DNA of 64,000 bases from Micromussa lordhowensis (GCA_964020085.1 OZ026596.1:13261939-13325938); one strand, 5' to 3'; counted from the stretch's first letter, positions 10,383-22,749 are shown. Program-made: numbers and translations. Notes: a model not told the origin generated them from the sequence alone.

Positions 10383-10803
10383 CCTTCAAGCCGATGGGAG
10401 GGAAAAACGCTCCAAGCAGGGCTTGAGCTCTTCAATCGAAGAAGAAGACACGATTCGTCCAGACAACGTACAAGACTCTATCGACTGCCTTAAGAAAGTA
10501 ATGTCAAAAGATTTCGCCAAGCTCCATGAAGACATGGACAAACTTTGACATGAATTTAAAGGACCTTGACGCTGTGAAAGGCACCATAAAAGATATTGAG
10601 AAAAGTCTAAGCAGTCTAAGATGTCGAATCACTAAAAGAGGCTGTTAAGAATACATCTAAAACAAGTGCGTACAATATTGAAGCCATGAACAAGAGAATT
10701 TTAGATCTGGAGAAGCAGCTTGAACTAGAAACCGAAAGAAACACCATATTAGAGCAGTACACGAGACAAGAAAATCTGCAGTTCAACAACATCAAAGAAA
10801 TGT
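10383..10803 (+). pseudogene. Second L1-type ORF1 fragment (coiled coil)
   Basis: Broken frames give SSSIEEEDTIRPDNVQDSID, then VMSKDFAKLHEDMDKL and NIEAMNKRILDLEKQLELE, ending QYTRQENLQFNNIKE. This is a heptad-rich coiled coil followed by the conserved RQENL block of L1 ORF1 proteins. It differs from the ORF1 at 6533, so it represents another LINE copy. It stops near 10803 and is followed directly by an ORF2 C-terminus, suggesting a large internal deletion. Confidence 0.55.
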
Positions 10804-10809
10804 AAAGGT

Positions 10810-11467
10810 ATCCAGAACATTACAGACCTTCCTTAAAGACCCGAATACCTTTTTGTCTTCTCATGAACTTAAGGAACGATACAATGTTAAAACAAACTTT
10901 TTAGTTTTTTATAGTCTAAAATCTTCGTTAAAATCCTTGAGAGAAAGCCGGTCACTTAATACTACATCCGCTCAAAGCTTTCTGCAAAGCTTCTTAAAAG
11001 CCAAAAAGCTGATTACTATAAAGCTAAAAACCCCTTTTCGAAGCCAGGAAAAATGGTTAGCTGATTGTGAACTTGAAAGTCATGAAACAATTGACTAGAA
11101 GTCGGTTTACCTACTCCAGTTTAGATGTATGATAATTACCAAACTAATTACCTTTCAATTCAAACTTTTACACAGAAGACTTGCTACGGATTCCTTTCTC
11201 AAAAACATGGGAATAAAACAAAGTGACTTGTGCACCTTCTGCAAGACTGAGACGGAAAGTCTGATTCATTTATTTTGGTCCTGTGGTGTAACCTCTATTT
11301 TTTGGCAAGAATTTAAACAGCGGATAACAACAAATTATGAAAATGTAACCAGTAATTCTAATTCAGCAACAGTATTAGGCTTTAAGCCTTTTTTCTTTCA
11401 GAAGAAAACTCATCATTTATGCTTAATTACTAGATATTATATTTGGATCTGCAGAACTCAAGGCTAG
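10810..11467 (+). pseudogene. L1-type LINE ORF2 C-terminal region with cysteine-rich finger
   Basis: Two consecutive frames cover the region after the RT domain. Key landmarks are SSHELKERYNV, FQFKLLHRRLATDSFLKNMG, and CTFCKTETESLIHLFWSC, a CxxC...H...C finger typical of this ORF2 tail, then FWQEFKQRITTN and ITRYYIWICR. A TAG near 11096 interrupts the reading. RT core motifs are missing upstream. It probably belongs with the ORF1 fragment at 10383 as one internally deleted copy. Confidence 0.75.
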
Positions 11468-12745
11468 AAAACTTCGTAATTTTCAAGCACTTGTTTGATA
11501 CCTGTTCAATGGCCTCCTGTGCCTGTTGTCAATTTAATAACACCGATACGCTATTCACAAGGCCGTGTGGCTGTTCTATTGGTACAAGTAAATATTTTAC
11601 AATTAAATAGGAGAGCATTCTGATTTACTTTCTTTTTTTTGAAATGCAATCGTAGTGGACTATAATGTCATGTCATGTTACTAATGCATCGTATTGTACT
11701 GTAATGTAATGCCATATAATACAATGTAGTATACTGGTTTTTTTTTTGGTAACTTTTAATTTTATAATAAAGTTTCCATATAACGCACGCTCTGACTGGC
11801 TGAACAGCATGCTTTATCAGAGAACAGAGCATGGGTTGATGACGGTAAGCTGGCTTCTTCAAATTTTTGCTTCGGAATTTTGGCAAATTTGACCCAAATT
11901 AAACATCCCCTGTGGCTCAGACAGATGCAGTGGAAACGAGCTATCTGTCTGCAGTAAACATAGCTGCACTTAGACCATTGCTAACAACAGACATGCTAAA
12001 ATTGTACTAAAATGACAAGTTTTGCTAGATTCCGACAAAACACGCAAATGTTGTATAGACAACAAACGGTATTTCGGTTCAGAAAACTCACGGTTTAATT
12101 TCACGGTTTCTTTAGTTTTACATTTTCATCTCGACTCTAGCGACGACTCCGACAACTAACTCGAAAACCTGACCGCGTGCGAATTACAAAATCAGAGTAA
12201 CTGTCAATCAAAAAATGAAATCTGATCACAACAAAACCTACGCGCACAACTGCGTGACGCGTGACTCAAAATGTCTTTTGTCCACAACGAAATAAACAAC
12301 TTCTCATTCTCAACCTAGCGAATGCTTCAAGTAAAGACATTACGAAGGCACAAATTAAACTTAAGTAAAATAACGACAGGAAACACCAACTGAGCTGTCT
12401 GTTTACGATGAGAAGCTTTATTTTTGTAAAAATGTTCAAACAACACTTACATGCAGTGTAAGATGGTATCTACATTATTCTGGAGACGCATCAGATCACT
12501 GTAGTTTGTTCAGTCAAACATTTTATGGCCTACTAATTAGTTATCTTACCATGTATAGATCGTTTTCACTGTCACGCAATAAAAAAATAAATTGAAAACC
12601 ATTCACTGGATAAAGTCAAGAAATTTTGTTCTTATTGGTAATGCACAAAGAAGACACTTCCTCAAGTTTTAGGTCTGTGCGTTTACCCAAACTGCAGATA
12701 TTCGTCGAAATGTTCCGCAGAAATTTACAGAGCTTAGTATAGAAA

Positions 12746-12784
12746 CGCCATGTTGGTGCACATCAGATGTGCACCAACATGGCG
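12746..12784. repeat. Perfect 39-nt palindrome
   Basis: Arms of 19 nt (CGCCATGTTGGTGCACATC and its exact complement) surround a single A. Such a perfect hairpin in decayed surroundings implies recent origin or constraint. No flanking duplication was seen. Confidence 0.9.
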
Positions 12785-13224
12785 GGCGGAAAATAGTGTA
12801 AACATCTGGAACTTACTTTGGCTATCTAGGCGACTGATTATTTGTACTTAACAAACAAGCATTTACATAAGCACTTTTCCTAATGCTCTAACTTCCTAAA
12901 AAGCTACAAATCATGAGATAGGTTTATATTTTGCAGCAAATGCGATCGCAGCTTTGTGTCACGCATCAACATAACTCTGAAATTGAAAATGCTCTGATTT
13001 CCAAACGAATCGCGCTATTGAGCTGTAAAATTGTAAACAGATATAAATATATGGTCTCTTATGCCCGATGAGGATAAAAACTTTAGTGGCTCTTTAGTTT
13101 CGGATATTAGAAAGCGATGATGTCACCTGAAAACGATCTATCATAAATTCCCAGTTTCTCTCTTGTTGTACATCGCAACCAAAAAGACTTGTCAAATTAA
13201 CCAAATCATTACTGCAAACAGCTC

Positions 13225-13290
13225 CATCAATGCTCCTATCTTTGAGACTTCATAAAAAATAACTCTTGCACGCCTTGCATGCCTATGTTT
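13225..13290. repeat. Terminus shared with insertion 37691-38936
   Basis: AATGCTCCTATCTT, then AAAAATAACTCTTGCACGCC and a small GCACGC-CTT-GCATGC hairpin, closely match 38872-38936. It is probably the end fragment of the same unclassified element family. Confidence 0.6.
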
Positions 13291-14050
13291 TTATCAGCCG
13301 GGGCTTTACCAATCATTCTACAAGTTGAATTCCACTTCAAAGCAACACTGTACATTACCATTTGTGTTTTTTTTAAGTCCAGGAAGCCCCTTTAAATCTG
13401 CAATCTGTATTCAAAAGTCACTTGAAAGCTAACGGATCATCATGTTTTTGCGGCACCTAAACATCGATTTGTGTTTTTTCTTTTCCTTTTATGTCCCAAA
13501 GAAGTAATTTCTCCGTTTTAGGAATGAACACAAGACCCTGGACATTTGTACATTTGGCCCGCAATGCATCATGATTACTTGCACTTTCTGAGCGCATGAT
13601 TTTAAGACTAATTTTACAGCTGGTTAAGGCCAGCACAGAAAATTGGGAGGTGGTTTTCGCACAGCCAGTTAAAGCCAGCACAGGAGTCAGTGGGATAAGA
13701 GGGGTCCATCTTAACTACCAATTAGTCATGAATTTGTTGCTGAGGAAGGTTTCTAACTGTCACATTATGAAAACAGAACCTCCTAAGAATAAGCTTTTGC
13801 ACAGGTTTGTTCCAATAAAGAATCCTGCAAAAGTTTCAAGTCATGGCCACATATTACCAATCATGTGATCAGAATAGAAAAAAAACCTAAAACTTCAAAG
13901 GCATTTAAATCCAAAAATACCCCGTTCACACCAAAGCTTAAACATGTTTAAAACTTGTTTTGATAAACAGATAAGAGACAGATAATAAGACTGGCTGTTC
14001 ACCCTGTGGGCGCGTTTGACAAAACACGTCTAAAACCGTGTTAAACAAAA

Positions 14051-14066
14051 CTACCTCGCGAGGTAG
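14051..14066. repeat. Perfect 16-nt palindrome inside the Harbinger left arm
   Basis: CTACCTCGCGAGGTAG is exactly self-complementary. It lies 130 bp inside the left terminus and could be a subterminal transposase or MYB-protein site, which is inference. Confidence 0.7.
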
Positions 14067-14076
14067 GTAGTTTAAC

Positions 14077-14818
14077 CAGGTGACCCGAAAACACTGATCC
14101 CCGGTCCACGGACCCTCACTACTGACCGGGTCCGTGGACTACCTACGGACCGGTCCACGGACTACCACTACGGACCCCTCTATGGACCACCCCCCCCAAA
14201 AAAAACAGAAATAAAGATTTCACTTACTGCTTGTCCCGGCTGCTTGTCCACGGCAATAGATCACTTGTGTCAAAATTTCGAGTATTGCGCTAGGAAAATG
14301 TAACAGACCTGAGTTTAGTCTTGGGTGCAAGTTATATCATTGACATTCGACATTTTTTCTTTCCTGTGGCTATAAGTATATATGAAAGAAATCTCTGAGA
14401 AGCTTCACTTGTTCGACCTATTCTCCCACCGGTTGCGAACCCGTCCCAGGCTTCACAATTTGAAATATAAACAAAATGGCAAAGGAAAAGAAATCACAAA
14501 TTTCTTAGGTTTGCCAGTCTTTCATACAAAGCCACAGCACTGAAAATGGCAAAGATGTAATGATCTGCAATAACATAACTTGTGCCCGAGACTGAACCCA
14601 GGCCTGTCACATTTACCCAGCATAGACCAGCGTAACACACAAAATTTCACTGACACAAGTGATATATTGGACAAGCAGTAAGTGAAATCTTTATTTCTAT
14701 TTTTTTTATTTTTTTATTTTATTTAGCGGGTGGTCCATAGAGGGGTCCGCAGTGGTAGTCCGTGGACCGGTCTGTAGTTGGGGTCCGTGGACCGGGGGTC
14801 AGTGTTTTCGGGTCACCC
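14077..14818. mobile_element. 742-bp non-autonomous hAT-like element
   Basis: An exact 8-bp duplication, AGTTTAAC, flanks it (14069-14076 and 14819-14826), the size made by hAT transposases. The termini are inverted repeats with GGTGACCCGAAAACACTGA in common, extending over 100 bp through GGTCCACGGACC and GGTCCGTGGACC words. There is no transposase. It sits in the left arm of the Harbinger element, just upstream of the MYB-like gene, so it inserted later. Confidence 0.85.
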
Positions 14819-14853
14819 AGTTTAACAATCGTGTGTAATAAAACACATTCAAA

Positions 14854-15898
14854 ATGGCAGCAGAAACCAAAAGTCGCAGAAGAGTTTGGGAGCACAAAGA
14901 AACCCTCCTGTTACTTGAAAAGTGTGGAGACAAGAATATCCAGCTCCAGCTAAAGTCGTGCACAAGAAAAAAGCCTATATGGCTAGAAATTGCGGCATAT
15001 CTTCGAGCAGCAGGCTATGAAGACAGACGACAGAAGCTGTAAGACACGAATTCACACTCGGATAAGCGCCTACAGAAGCTACAAAGACGAATACGCCAAG
15101 ACGGGGAATGCTACACCAAAGAAGAAGGCGGCTTTCTTCAACGAAGTGGACGAGCTTTGTCGGACAAGCCATGTGCCAAACCAGAGGTAATTATAAAGTC
15201 CGCTACAATTTCCATAGGTGGCGACGATGATGAATAAAAAACAAGAGCACAAAACGTTGAGCCAAACGTAAACATCCCTGGGAGCAGCAAAGAAAAGTCA
15301 GAACACCTTGACAAACCTCTCAATTGTGTGACAGTGGTGACAGGTAAGAGTTACAAAATGCTTTCCGACTGGAGGGCTAGACAATAGAATCGTGTCCAAC
15401 AGCAACATAACATCTGACGTCGCCTGTGAGAGTTTTTTTCAATCAGTAACTTTGAATACTTTATTTGAGAGTTTTTGATGGCGTGCAAGCAGGTACTGCG
15501 TCCGTATTTACAATGTAATATTCAGACAACTATACCATAAGTCTTTTTATATCTTTTAATTACCGGTATATCTTGGCTATAATGTTTATGCAATCGATTG
15601 AAGTTTCGGCGGTCGCCATGTTGTTCCTTCAGGTGCAACGGAAGCCGATGAAACAAAGAAGCCAGTACCCCGTCAGTCCGCCATCTTAAAGGCAAATAAA
15701 AAGAGGAAATCCGCCTCTGATGTATTTGCAAAGTTCGATAAAGCGTTTGAGTCCTTTGTGGAGTATCAGCAAGTGGCTGACAAGTGCTTCCTCAAAGCTG
15801 AAGTGGCAAGGGAGAGGCGAGAGGAGGAAAAAGTGGAAAAGCGAAGGAAAGAGGATCAAGAATTTCTCCTGAAACTGGCGCAGGTTCTTCACAAGTAG
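14854..15898 (+). pseudogene. Harbinger MYB/SANT-like accessory protein, two exons, broken
   Basis: The ATG at 14854 opens MAAETKSRRRVWEHKETLLL, a MYB/SANT-type helix bundle (tryptophan then leucines), with RKKPIWLEIAAYL and CKTRIHTRISAYRSYKDE further on. In Harbinger this protein binds the transposase and carries it to the nucleus and to element ends. Exon 1 runs to 15343, an intron (GTAAGA to CAG) follows, and exon 2 (15633-15898) encodes a basic, coiled-coil C-terminus ending LLKLAQVLHK. Lesions are a frameshift near 15040, another near 15153 and a TAA at 15235-15237, all in exon 1. It converges on the transposase gene. Confidence 0.75.
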
Positions 15899-15899
15899 A

Positions 15900-17342
15900 A
15901 CCAAGTAAGTACCTGCATCAGTTTCCAGTTTGGTATTGACATTTTGTGCGAGCTGTTAAAAAAATTAGACTAGCTTATGTGCGGTTTTGAAACTTGCATT
16001 ACTTGAAATTATACTTGTCATGTTTAATTTCACGACGTCTGAATTAAGCTTAAGCTTATATCGTTAATTAATTCGCTGTTATTTATTGCTCAAAATGTTT
16101 TGGCTCATATTTTTAAACGGCACTATTTAAATATTAAGCTTGGATCTCCTATTCCTGTCTTTGATGTTGGACAGATATTTTTAGTATAGAGTCATTTGAA
16201 GTGTTGAATGTACTGGAAGAAAAAAAATGCAGCCTCCTCTTACTGCTCTCAGCTGCCTATAGGCTCAGAGAAAGTTTGAAAGTCAGTTTGAAATTATTTT
16301 TCACAAGAAAGGATTTTTGTAAGTTTGATGAGACTTCTGTGAATTAATTCCAAGTTGCTAAAGGGGCAGTGTCACATGGACCAAAACAGTGCTAGTCAGT
16401 ATCATAATATTATAATTCCATCTACATGTGACTGCACTGCCCCAGCTACATGATACAATATTATAACAATGTGGCATGAACTTTTTTTTGTGATTTCCAA
16501 TGTCTTGCTTTTTCAGATGAACAAATTCAGCCAGTTTGAATTTTTTCAAAATTTACTGTTGAAAACAAAATTTTGGGAGGCATTGGTGCAATTCCTATTT
16601 GGTATGCAGGAATGCCTCAAGTCTTTGATTTCATGTAATTCAGTAAATAGTAGATTTTTTCATGCCACACTGTAATTTGAAAATCAGAGTAGAGTACTCT
16701 TTTCCTGTATATTGTTAATTCATTTAAGAATACTTTATTATTATAAAACAAAGCAACAAAACAGCTGCAACTGTCTATAAGTTCAATGTAAGATTTTTAA
16801 AAAAGTAAAATATATTAAACTCGATCTTATACCTAAAATCTCTTATGGTCTCGCAATGTTCATAGGCGTCAACAGTCAGAAAGGTCGAGATATTTATCTT
16901 TTCCGGTTTATCGCTGTGAGTGTCGCGTCCCGTGGTTACAAAAGTTGACTTCAATTTGAACATTGTAGCCACTCTGCCTCTAATTTTTAATTCTTCGCCG
17001 GGTAAAAGAATTTGCCAGCAAATGTCCTCAAACTTGATTTCAACTCTGCTCGATGAATGTCAAAGCTGGTGAGCATCGACGCTCAGAGCTATGCAGCCTT
17101 GACGTCACAATCTCTGCACGCTACGATTGGCCCGTTGCATGCCTTTTCCACTACGTCATTGGAATCTCAGGAATCTTACCTCACAACAGGAATGTTACCT
17201 TACAAACATTTCTCTCGATCACTCGAGATTTTTTCTGCCTAGACAATACTCTCGCACGGCTCTATAATGCTGCCGCCTCGCCAGCCTCGCGTCTTCGCTC
17301 CGCTGGCTCGTTGGCAATTAAATTTTCTTCGGAGGAAGAATA
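15900..17342. other. Harbinger interior between the two genes
   Basis: No further gene was seen. A weak inverted repeat (GGGGCAGTG and CACTGCCCC) lies at 16362-16446. The rest is probably intergenic element sequence or later insertions. Confidence 0.45.
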
Positions 17343-18343
17343 TTATTTTTTGCAACCCCTCAAAAAGTCTTTACAATGAGAATTTACAAAGTAAATGGCT
17401 TCTTTGATGGCTACAGCATTCCTGTTTTGTCCTTGGTTTGGGTCGACTGGGAAAACACCAAGATGGAGCTGAACACCTTGCAGCCACTCCACATTAAAGT
17501 CCTCACCCATGACTTCACAGAAGTTGTGCAACACACAACAAGCAGCAATTTCAAGACAAACAGTCTCAACATTAAGGTCCAGCCTCTTTGCAATGCTTCT
17601 AAACCTACCCTTTAGCCTTCCATAAGCATTCTGAACCACCACTCTTGTCATGCTGAGGATCTTGTTGAAATTCACTTGTTCTCACATTAAGTTCCCATTA
17701 TCAGTATACGGCTTCATTAGCCAGTCACTGAGCGCATATGCAGAGTCTCCAACTATCAAGGGCGGAACTCTCACACCTGATATGACTCGAGATAATTGAA
17801 GTGGTAGGAGAGTCCTCACACAGCAGTGTGAAAACAGTGGTGAATTCTTAAATACGTGCGCGTCATGAACTTTCGCCGGCCATCCAACACAAATGTCAAC
17901 AAAACGATAGTTGTTGTCAACCAATCCCTGCAGTGTTACTGCATGGAATCCTTTTCGATTCACATAATCTTCCGGACTTTGGAGAGGTGCAATGATAGGC
18001 ACATGGCAACCGTCAAGAGCGGCCACTACTTGGGGAAACCCTGCACGATCTCTAAAACCATTGATCTGATCTTGTACTTCTTGCTGATTTTGTGGAAAGA
18101 AAATATATCGAGGAAGAAGAATACCTGCAAGTACCTCACATACCTGTTTCACAATGGTACACACGGTGGATTTTCCCACGCAAAACTAGTTTCCAATAGT
18201 TCTCTAGCGAGCGGAGCCGGCAAGCCAATACAAAGCAATTGCAACACGATGGCGAACTGCAATGGCTTTACGAAAAATTTGTTCCGTTTCGCGATATGGG
18301 GTGACAGTTCAGCGCACAGATATTCAAACAAATCCTTCGACAT
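17343..18343 (-). pseudogene. Harbinger DDE transposase (DDE_Tnp_4 family), inactivated
   Basis: Reading leftward, the N-terminal part (18343-18149) gives SKDLFEYLCAELSPHIAKRN. After a frameshift near 18190 come STVCTIVKQVCEVLAGILLP, VVAALDGCHVPI (first catalytic Asp), CVGWPAKVHDAHVFKNS (second Asp) and VGDSAYALSDWLMKPY. An in-frame TGA follows LM at 17682. Beyond it the frame continues with VVVQNAYGRLKGRFRSIAKR, where the third catalytic residue should be glutamate but reads CAG (Gln). The helix-turn-helix N-terminus and DDE core match Harbinger transposases, which cut and paste at TWA targets. Confidence 0.85.
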
Positions 18344-18823
18344 CCTGAAGTTCTCTACTCAATAATTATCGCTCCAGCCTTGGCAGGTCTCTTCCCAAAA
18401 GTACTGAGACCTGTTTTTACTCAAAGTAGACGTAAACTTGGGGCGCATTGAAATAGTTGCCGCGCCAACAACAATAAAAATAAATATGACACAAGCTTCT
18501 GGGGCAGAGGTATCAGTAGAGTCATCTCCTGGCAAGCTTCACGTGATTTTCCGTGATTTCTCAGCTTTCTTCCCACTGTGTTTTCCAAAACAAAAGCGCA
18601 ATATTTCGCGCATCCGCCATTTTGTTTAGGTTTTACATGATTTTGTAACATTTTAAGTCAATTACAATTGCACGAACGCGAGGCTGATCATGAACACGAA
18701 GCTGCATTGTTGTCAGCTCAAGTGGTTCGGTGTGAACAGGTTGATCAGTTAACCATGTTTAATTAAACATAGTTTCATTAAACTTTGTTTTATAAGACAT
18801 GTTTTGTTGGTGTGAATGGGGTA

Positions 18824-19451
18824 CAAGAATGTCCACATGCTTCAGGCTACGTATGGGTTTTATCAAACTTGGATTATCATAAAAGATATGAGGTAATGAA
18901 CACTCATATTAACAGACTTTCTACAGTAGCTTTCCTCTTCTACATGTAAACAGTAATTCCATACGTATGATTATAAAGGAGGCTAAGTTATTTCTAACTG
19001 AACTAATTCTAGCTTGAAACTGCTAATATACCTACATGTTTGGAGACTGGGTTACATCCTATTACTAAAGGCATAGGCATGCACTTATCAATATTCCACA
19101 ATATTCCAAGCCTAGATTCCTACATGTCCTAGGACAGCTATTGAAAAAAGTAAGCTTTATTCATTTACAAGTTCCTGTTTACTAGAAAGGAAATAAGCTG
19201 CCTACACTTTAGCAATTATGCTCTGAAACAGGCTAAAATGGCATAACTGTGGTTTATGTGTGTGACATAAAGCTAGATTATTACACAACTTCCTTTGTTT
19301 CCATTTCACCATATTTGTCTACTAATAAATTATGAACCTGGTCACACACATAGAAAAAAAAACAAAACTCTTCTTTTCTTCCAAGTTTTAGGGATTTAAA
19401 ATTTTAAAGAGTGCCTTGGAACTGGCACTAGTTACACACATGAAATTATAT
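18824..19451. other. No gene seen
   Basis: AT-rich sequence between two transposons. No conserved frames, termini or tandem repeats were recognised. Confidence 0.45.
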
Positions 19452-20793
19452 TGTGTGGTTCCAGAAAATAACCATACCCCCACGGAAGGGATTTTTTTCG
19501 TATGACCCCTCCCCCCTCTGGATTTTCCAAAATCGGCTCCCAGGATAGACCCCCCCCCCCCTCCCCTCCGGAAATTCCATTTTAGCCTCTCACCCCCTGG
19601 AAATATTATCATTCCTTGTGGAAACCAAAAATAACTATTTTTTTAGTGCAAGATACCGGATTTTGATCTCTTATCTTTTTTTCCCGAAAAACTGTGAGTA
19701 ACACATCGCCAGAAGGTATGTCGCCGAGAATTTGCGATATGAAAATTATAGATTTAATCCTGTCAATTCCGTTTCATAATTTAGGCAAAACAGCAGTTAC
19801 TAAAAAAGTTCATTTCCAAGACCGTTGAGAGAGAAATGCTCACAAGAAACGCTTTACACCTCACCAGTTTGTAAAGCAAAACAATCAAAACAACACGATT
19901 AATTTTTCAGTGCCTGTTTTGTTTCAAATTTAGGCGGATCAAATCGTTGTACGTATTTATCTGAAAGATTCAATTTCATTTGGATGTTACTGTTCTTTAA
20001 CGTTTCTAATAAGTTAAATTTCCTTAGCCGTTCTTTGTAGTGCCCCTTGAAGCTGCGCTGTTATTTGGGTTGTCACTTGCAGCGCCAAATATTTTTCTTA
20101 CGCAACCCTTTGCTCTTGATCTTGGTTTACGAATCACTGTAATTTTGGAAGATAACTACGACTCCCTATAAGAACAGTAAAAAGAATGCGTCTTCGATTT
20201 TTTGTAGCCGTTTCAATGTGATTAGATCTTTTTCGCTTTCTTTTCTTGTTAACGAGATAATAGGTCTGTTATCTACCGATTCCGAATTTCTGCTAATTCA
20301 ATGTTGTGTACTCTTTCAGTTCAAATGCTATTTTTCACGCTTGCGACGACAACTTAAAAATGTGACGAAATCTTCCAGCTGAGACGATACAGATAGGAGT
20401 GACAGAAGTATTTGGTCAAGTGCAACTAACATATTTTCAATCAGTCACGATTCACACGTCCATTTTCCACAACGATTCGATCTCTAGCCACAACTTGGGA
20501 AATTGCGGACTCTTGCGGTGACAGAATTTTGAGCCTAACCAACACAAAAATATTCATCTTGTGCTTTAAATGAGCGAGATTTATTTTTTCTGCGTTCGTG
20601 ACTCGAGAAGCTCAATGCAAAAAACGAAACATTACGTACAACAGTAAGAAAATTGAGACCGGCCTAGAAAAAAAATTCATCAAAACAACATCCTTCCCCC
20701 CTTCCGGAAATTCCTGGGCCTATGACACCCCCCACCTCCCGGAATTTCCATTCCCTTCCGTGGGGGGGTATGGATATTTTCTGGAACCACACA
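19452..20793. mobile_element. 1.34-kb inverted-repeat element, TGTGTGGTTCCAGAAAATA termini
   Basis: The left end TGTGTGGTTCCAGAAAATAA is repeated inverted at the right end (ATTTTCTGGAACCACACA). Both are followed by CCATACCCCC and CACGGAAGGGA tracts and by GGAAATTCC-containing C-rich stretches. No protein is encoded in between. A clear target duplication was not found. It is a non-autonomous DNA element of unassigned superfamily. Confidence 0.8.
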
Positions 20794-20984
20794 TTTTTTC
20801 AAAGCAATCATCCCCTCGTATAAAATTTGCCATTTAACACTACAAAACGCTCCAGAATAGCTTTCCTCTAAATATCCCCTTCAGCAATTCCTTAGCAACA
20901 GCTCTACATGTTAATCTGTAGTTAAGAAGGATCCCCTTAACCTGGCACCACTTAAGCAACTCAAAAACTAAAGCAAGTTAAAAT

Positions 20985-21345
20985 TACACTAAGAAAAATA
21001 TTCCCATGCCTTCTCAGGTAAACCGTCAGAGAACAAAGTAAAAGCACATTAAAAGGTACTCTGATTGTTGTGATTGGTAGACATTGATTATTCAACTTAA
21101 AGTGGCTCAAAAATAGTTTCCAGTACTTAGATTTTGATGGGTCGTTATAACCACTATTTACCACTTGATGCAACAATCGATGGCATCAAAGAACTGCCCA
21201 ACCATTGGTGAACATGTTATCATTTTTGATACAATAGGTTACCATAGCAACAGTATGACCTGCTAAAAACATCCATAATTACAACTTTACGGGGGCTTAT
21301 AATTCAAAAATGGCATGCTAAAGTTTTTCATAATATCAAATTTTA
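20985..21345 (-). repeat. Dispersed repeat, copy 2 of 3
   Basis: This copy is reverse-oriented to 1340-1560. CCCAACCATTGGTGAACATG and GGTTACCATAGCAACAGTAT align with copy 1, and with copy 3 at 53420. Boundaries are approximate. Confidence 0.6.
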
Positions 21346-22749
21346 ATAAGCATGATAAAATGTAACTTTTGGCAAAGTTCAAAAACATTCTGTACATAGA
21401 GTTCAAAGTCATCCTTAAATTTTCAAAACTTTTAACTCATTCTTGTCAAACCCAAAAGGGCATGGCAAATCATTTGTTTCTTTAATATCTCAAGAAATAT
21501 TTACAACAGAATAATCTACTATATCTCAATTAAAGGAGCGTAAAAACTACTTTCTAGAAAAATAATGTCTGCCTTCATGAAAGCTAGTAGTACTTTTTAT
21601 AAACTTTAAATGAATTAAATTTTGCCAAAAAAGGAAAAAAATGTTGGGAAATAAAAAAAAATGTATTTCCACTTTCCTGGTCAAATTTGATGTAGAGAAG
21701 AATCACTTTCCTTAATCTAGTAAAATATTAAGTCACATTAACATACATGTGCTTATTAAATGTCTCAACAAAAGACAGAGACAAAGACAAAGTTTCTGAT
21801 AAAGTTCCTGATCTTTACGCTCCCAAAAACTTTTAACCCATTGGCACCTGAGCTGGCCGTAACCAGCTGTGCGGAAACCACCCCCCAAATGCCTGAGCCA
21901 TAAAAAACATGTGGGGACAAATACCTTTCCTACCCTCCCTGAAGACTTTTCAGTTCTACTATTGTTCAACTGTTGTTAAGGACAAATAGACCAATGAGAA
22001 TGGACTATCTGAGCATATTTTTAGAAGACTTTAGGGATCCAAGAGAGACAGTTTTTTTGTCTTAAAATCATGCGCTCGAAACGCGATGTTGCAGGCCAAA
22101 TCTTCAAATTTCAAAGGTCTTATTTTCATTCCTAAAATGGAGAAATTCCTTCTTAGAAAAGAAAAAACAAAAATCAATGTTTAGGTGGCCTCAGAATGGA
22201 AGATCAAGGTGTAGAGTCCTCAAATCTTTCTGGTGAAGAATGTTTCCCTCCTTCAACTGGCGCGAAAACATGACAACCGGCAATCGGTGCACTTTCAAGT
22301 GAGTTTTGAATACAGATCGCAGGTTTAAAGCAGCTTCCCGGACATGGTGATGTACAGTATTACTACATGTACATCGAGAACATGCACAGGAAATGGGTCA
22401 ATATCTTCAGGCAGTACTGTATTCTTTAATATTTTGACCCTTCATTTATTCAACTTCAAATAAACAATGTCTTGAAACCTGATCTCGTGTCTGTGGTTAC
22501 TGCGCATATGGTTTATTTTTGTGCTTTCGCACGTTCTGAAATACTTCCAAAAAACACCAGGGAATTAGGGGTGGGTCGCTGGCAATGAGATTCAGGTGTC
22601 AATGGCTTAAATACCTTCAGGATTGTTGTCTGCCTCCAAAAACGTATTCAGGATATTTGCAAATCATTGAAATCGCTCGTTAAACAAGTCAGCCAATTGT
22701 GTGCTTATGCAACATCATGTAGGCCACATTGAAGTATCCCACGCAAAAG
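21346..22749. other. About 1.4 kb without a recognised gene
   Basis: AT-rich, with poly-A tracts and no supported frames. The minus-strand 78-codon frame at 21733-21969 shows no family signature. Confidence 0.4.

Larger units (their letters stand above)
11470..13917. other. About 2.4 kb without a recognised gene
   Basis: No supported coding sequence was seen. It contains a perfect 39-nt palindrome (12746-12784) and a short sequence shared with the LINE-interrupting insertion at 38936 (about 13225-13290). The 13596-13868 open frame has a small internal repeat (GTTAARGCCAGCACAG) and no family signature. Confidence 0.45.
13920..18821. mobile_element. Two-gene PIF/Harbinger DNA transposon, decayed
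   Basis: The termini are inverted repeats: CCCCGTTCACACCAA at the left and TTGGTGTGAATGGGG at the right, each followed by AAACATGTTTAA-like tracts. TA flanks both sides (ATA left, TAC right), a shorter match than the usual 3-bp TWA. Inside are the two genes expected of Harbinger: a MYB/SANT-like protein on + (14854-15898) and a DDE transposase on minus (17343-18343), convergently oriented. Both have frameshifts or stops, so the copy is inactive. A separate inverted-repeat element is inserted at 14077-14818. Confidence 0.85.
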
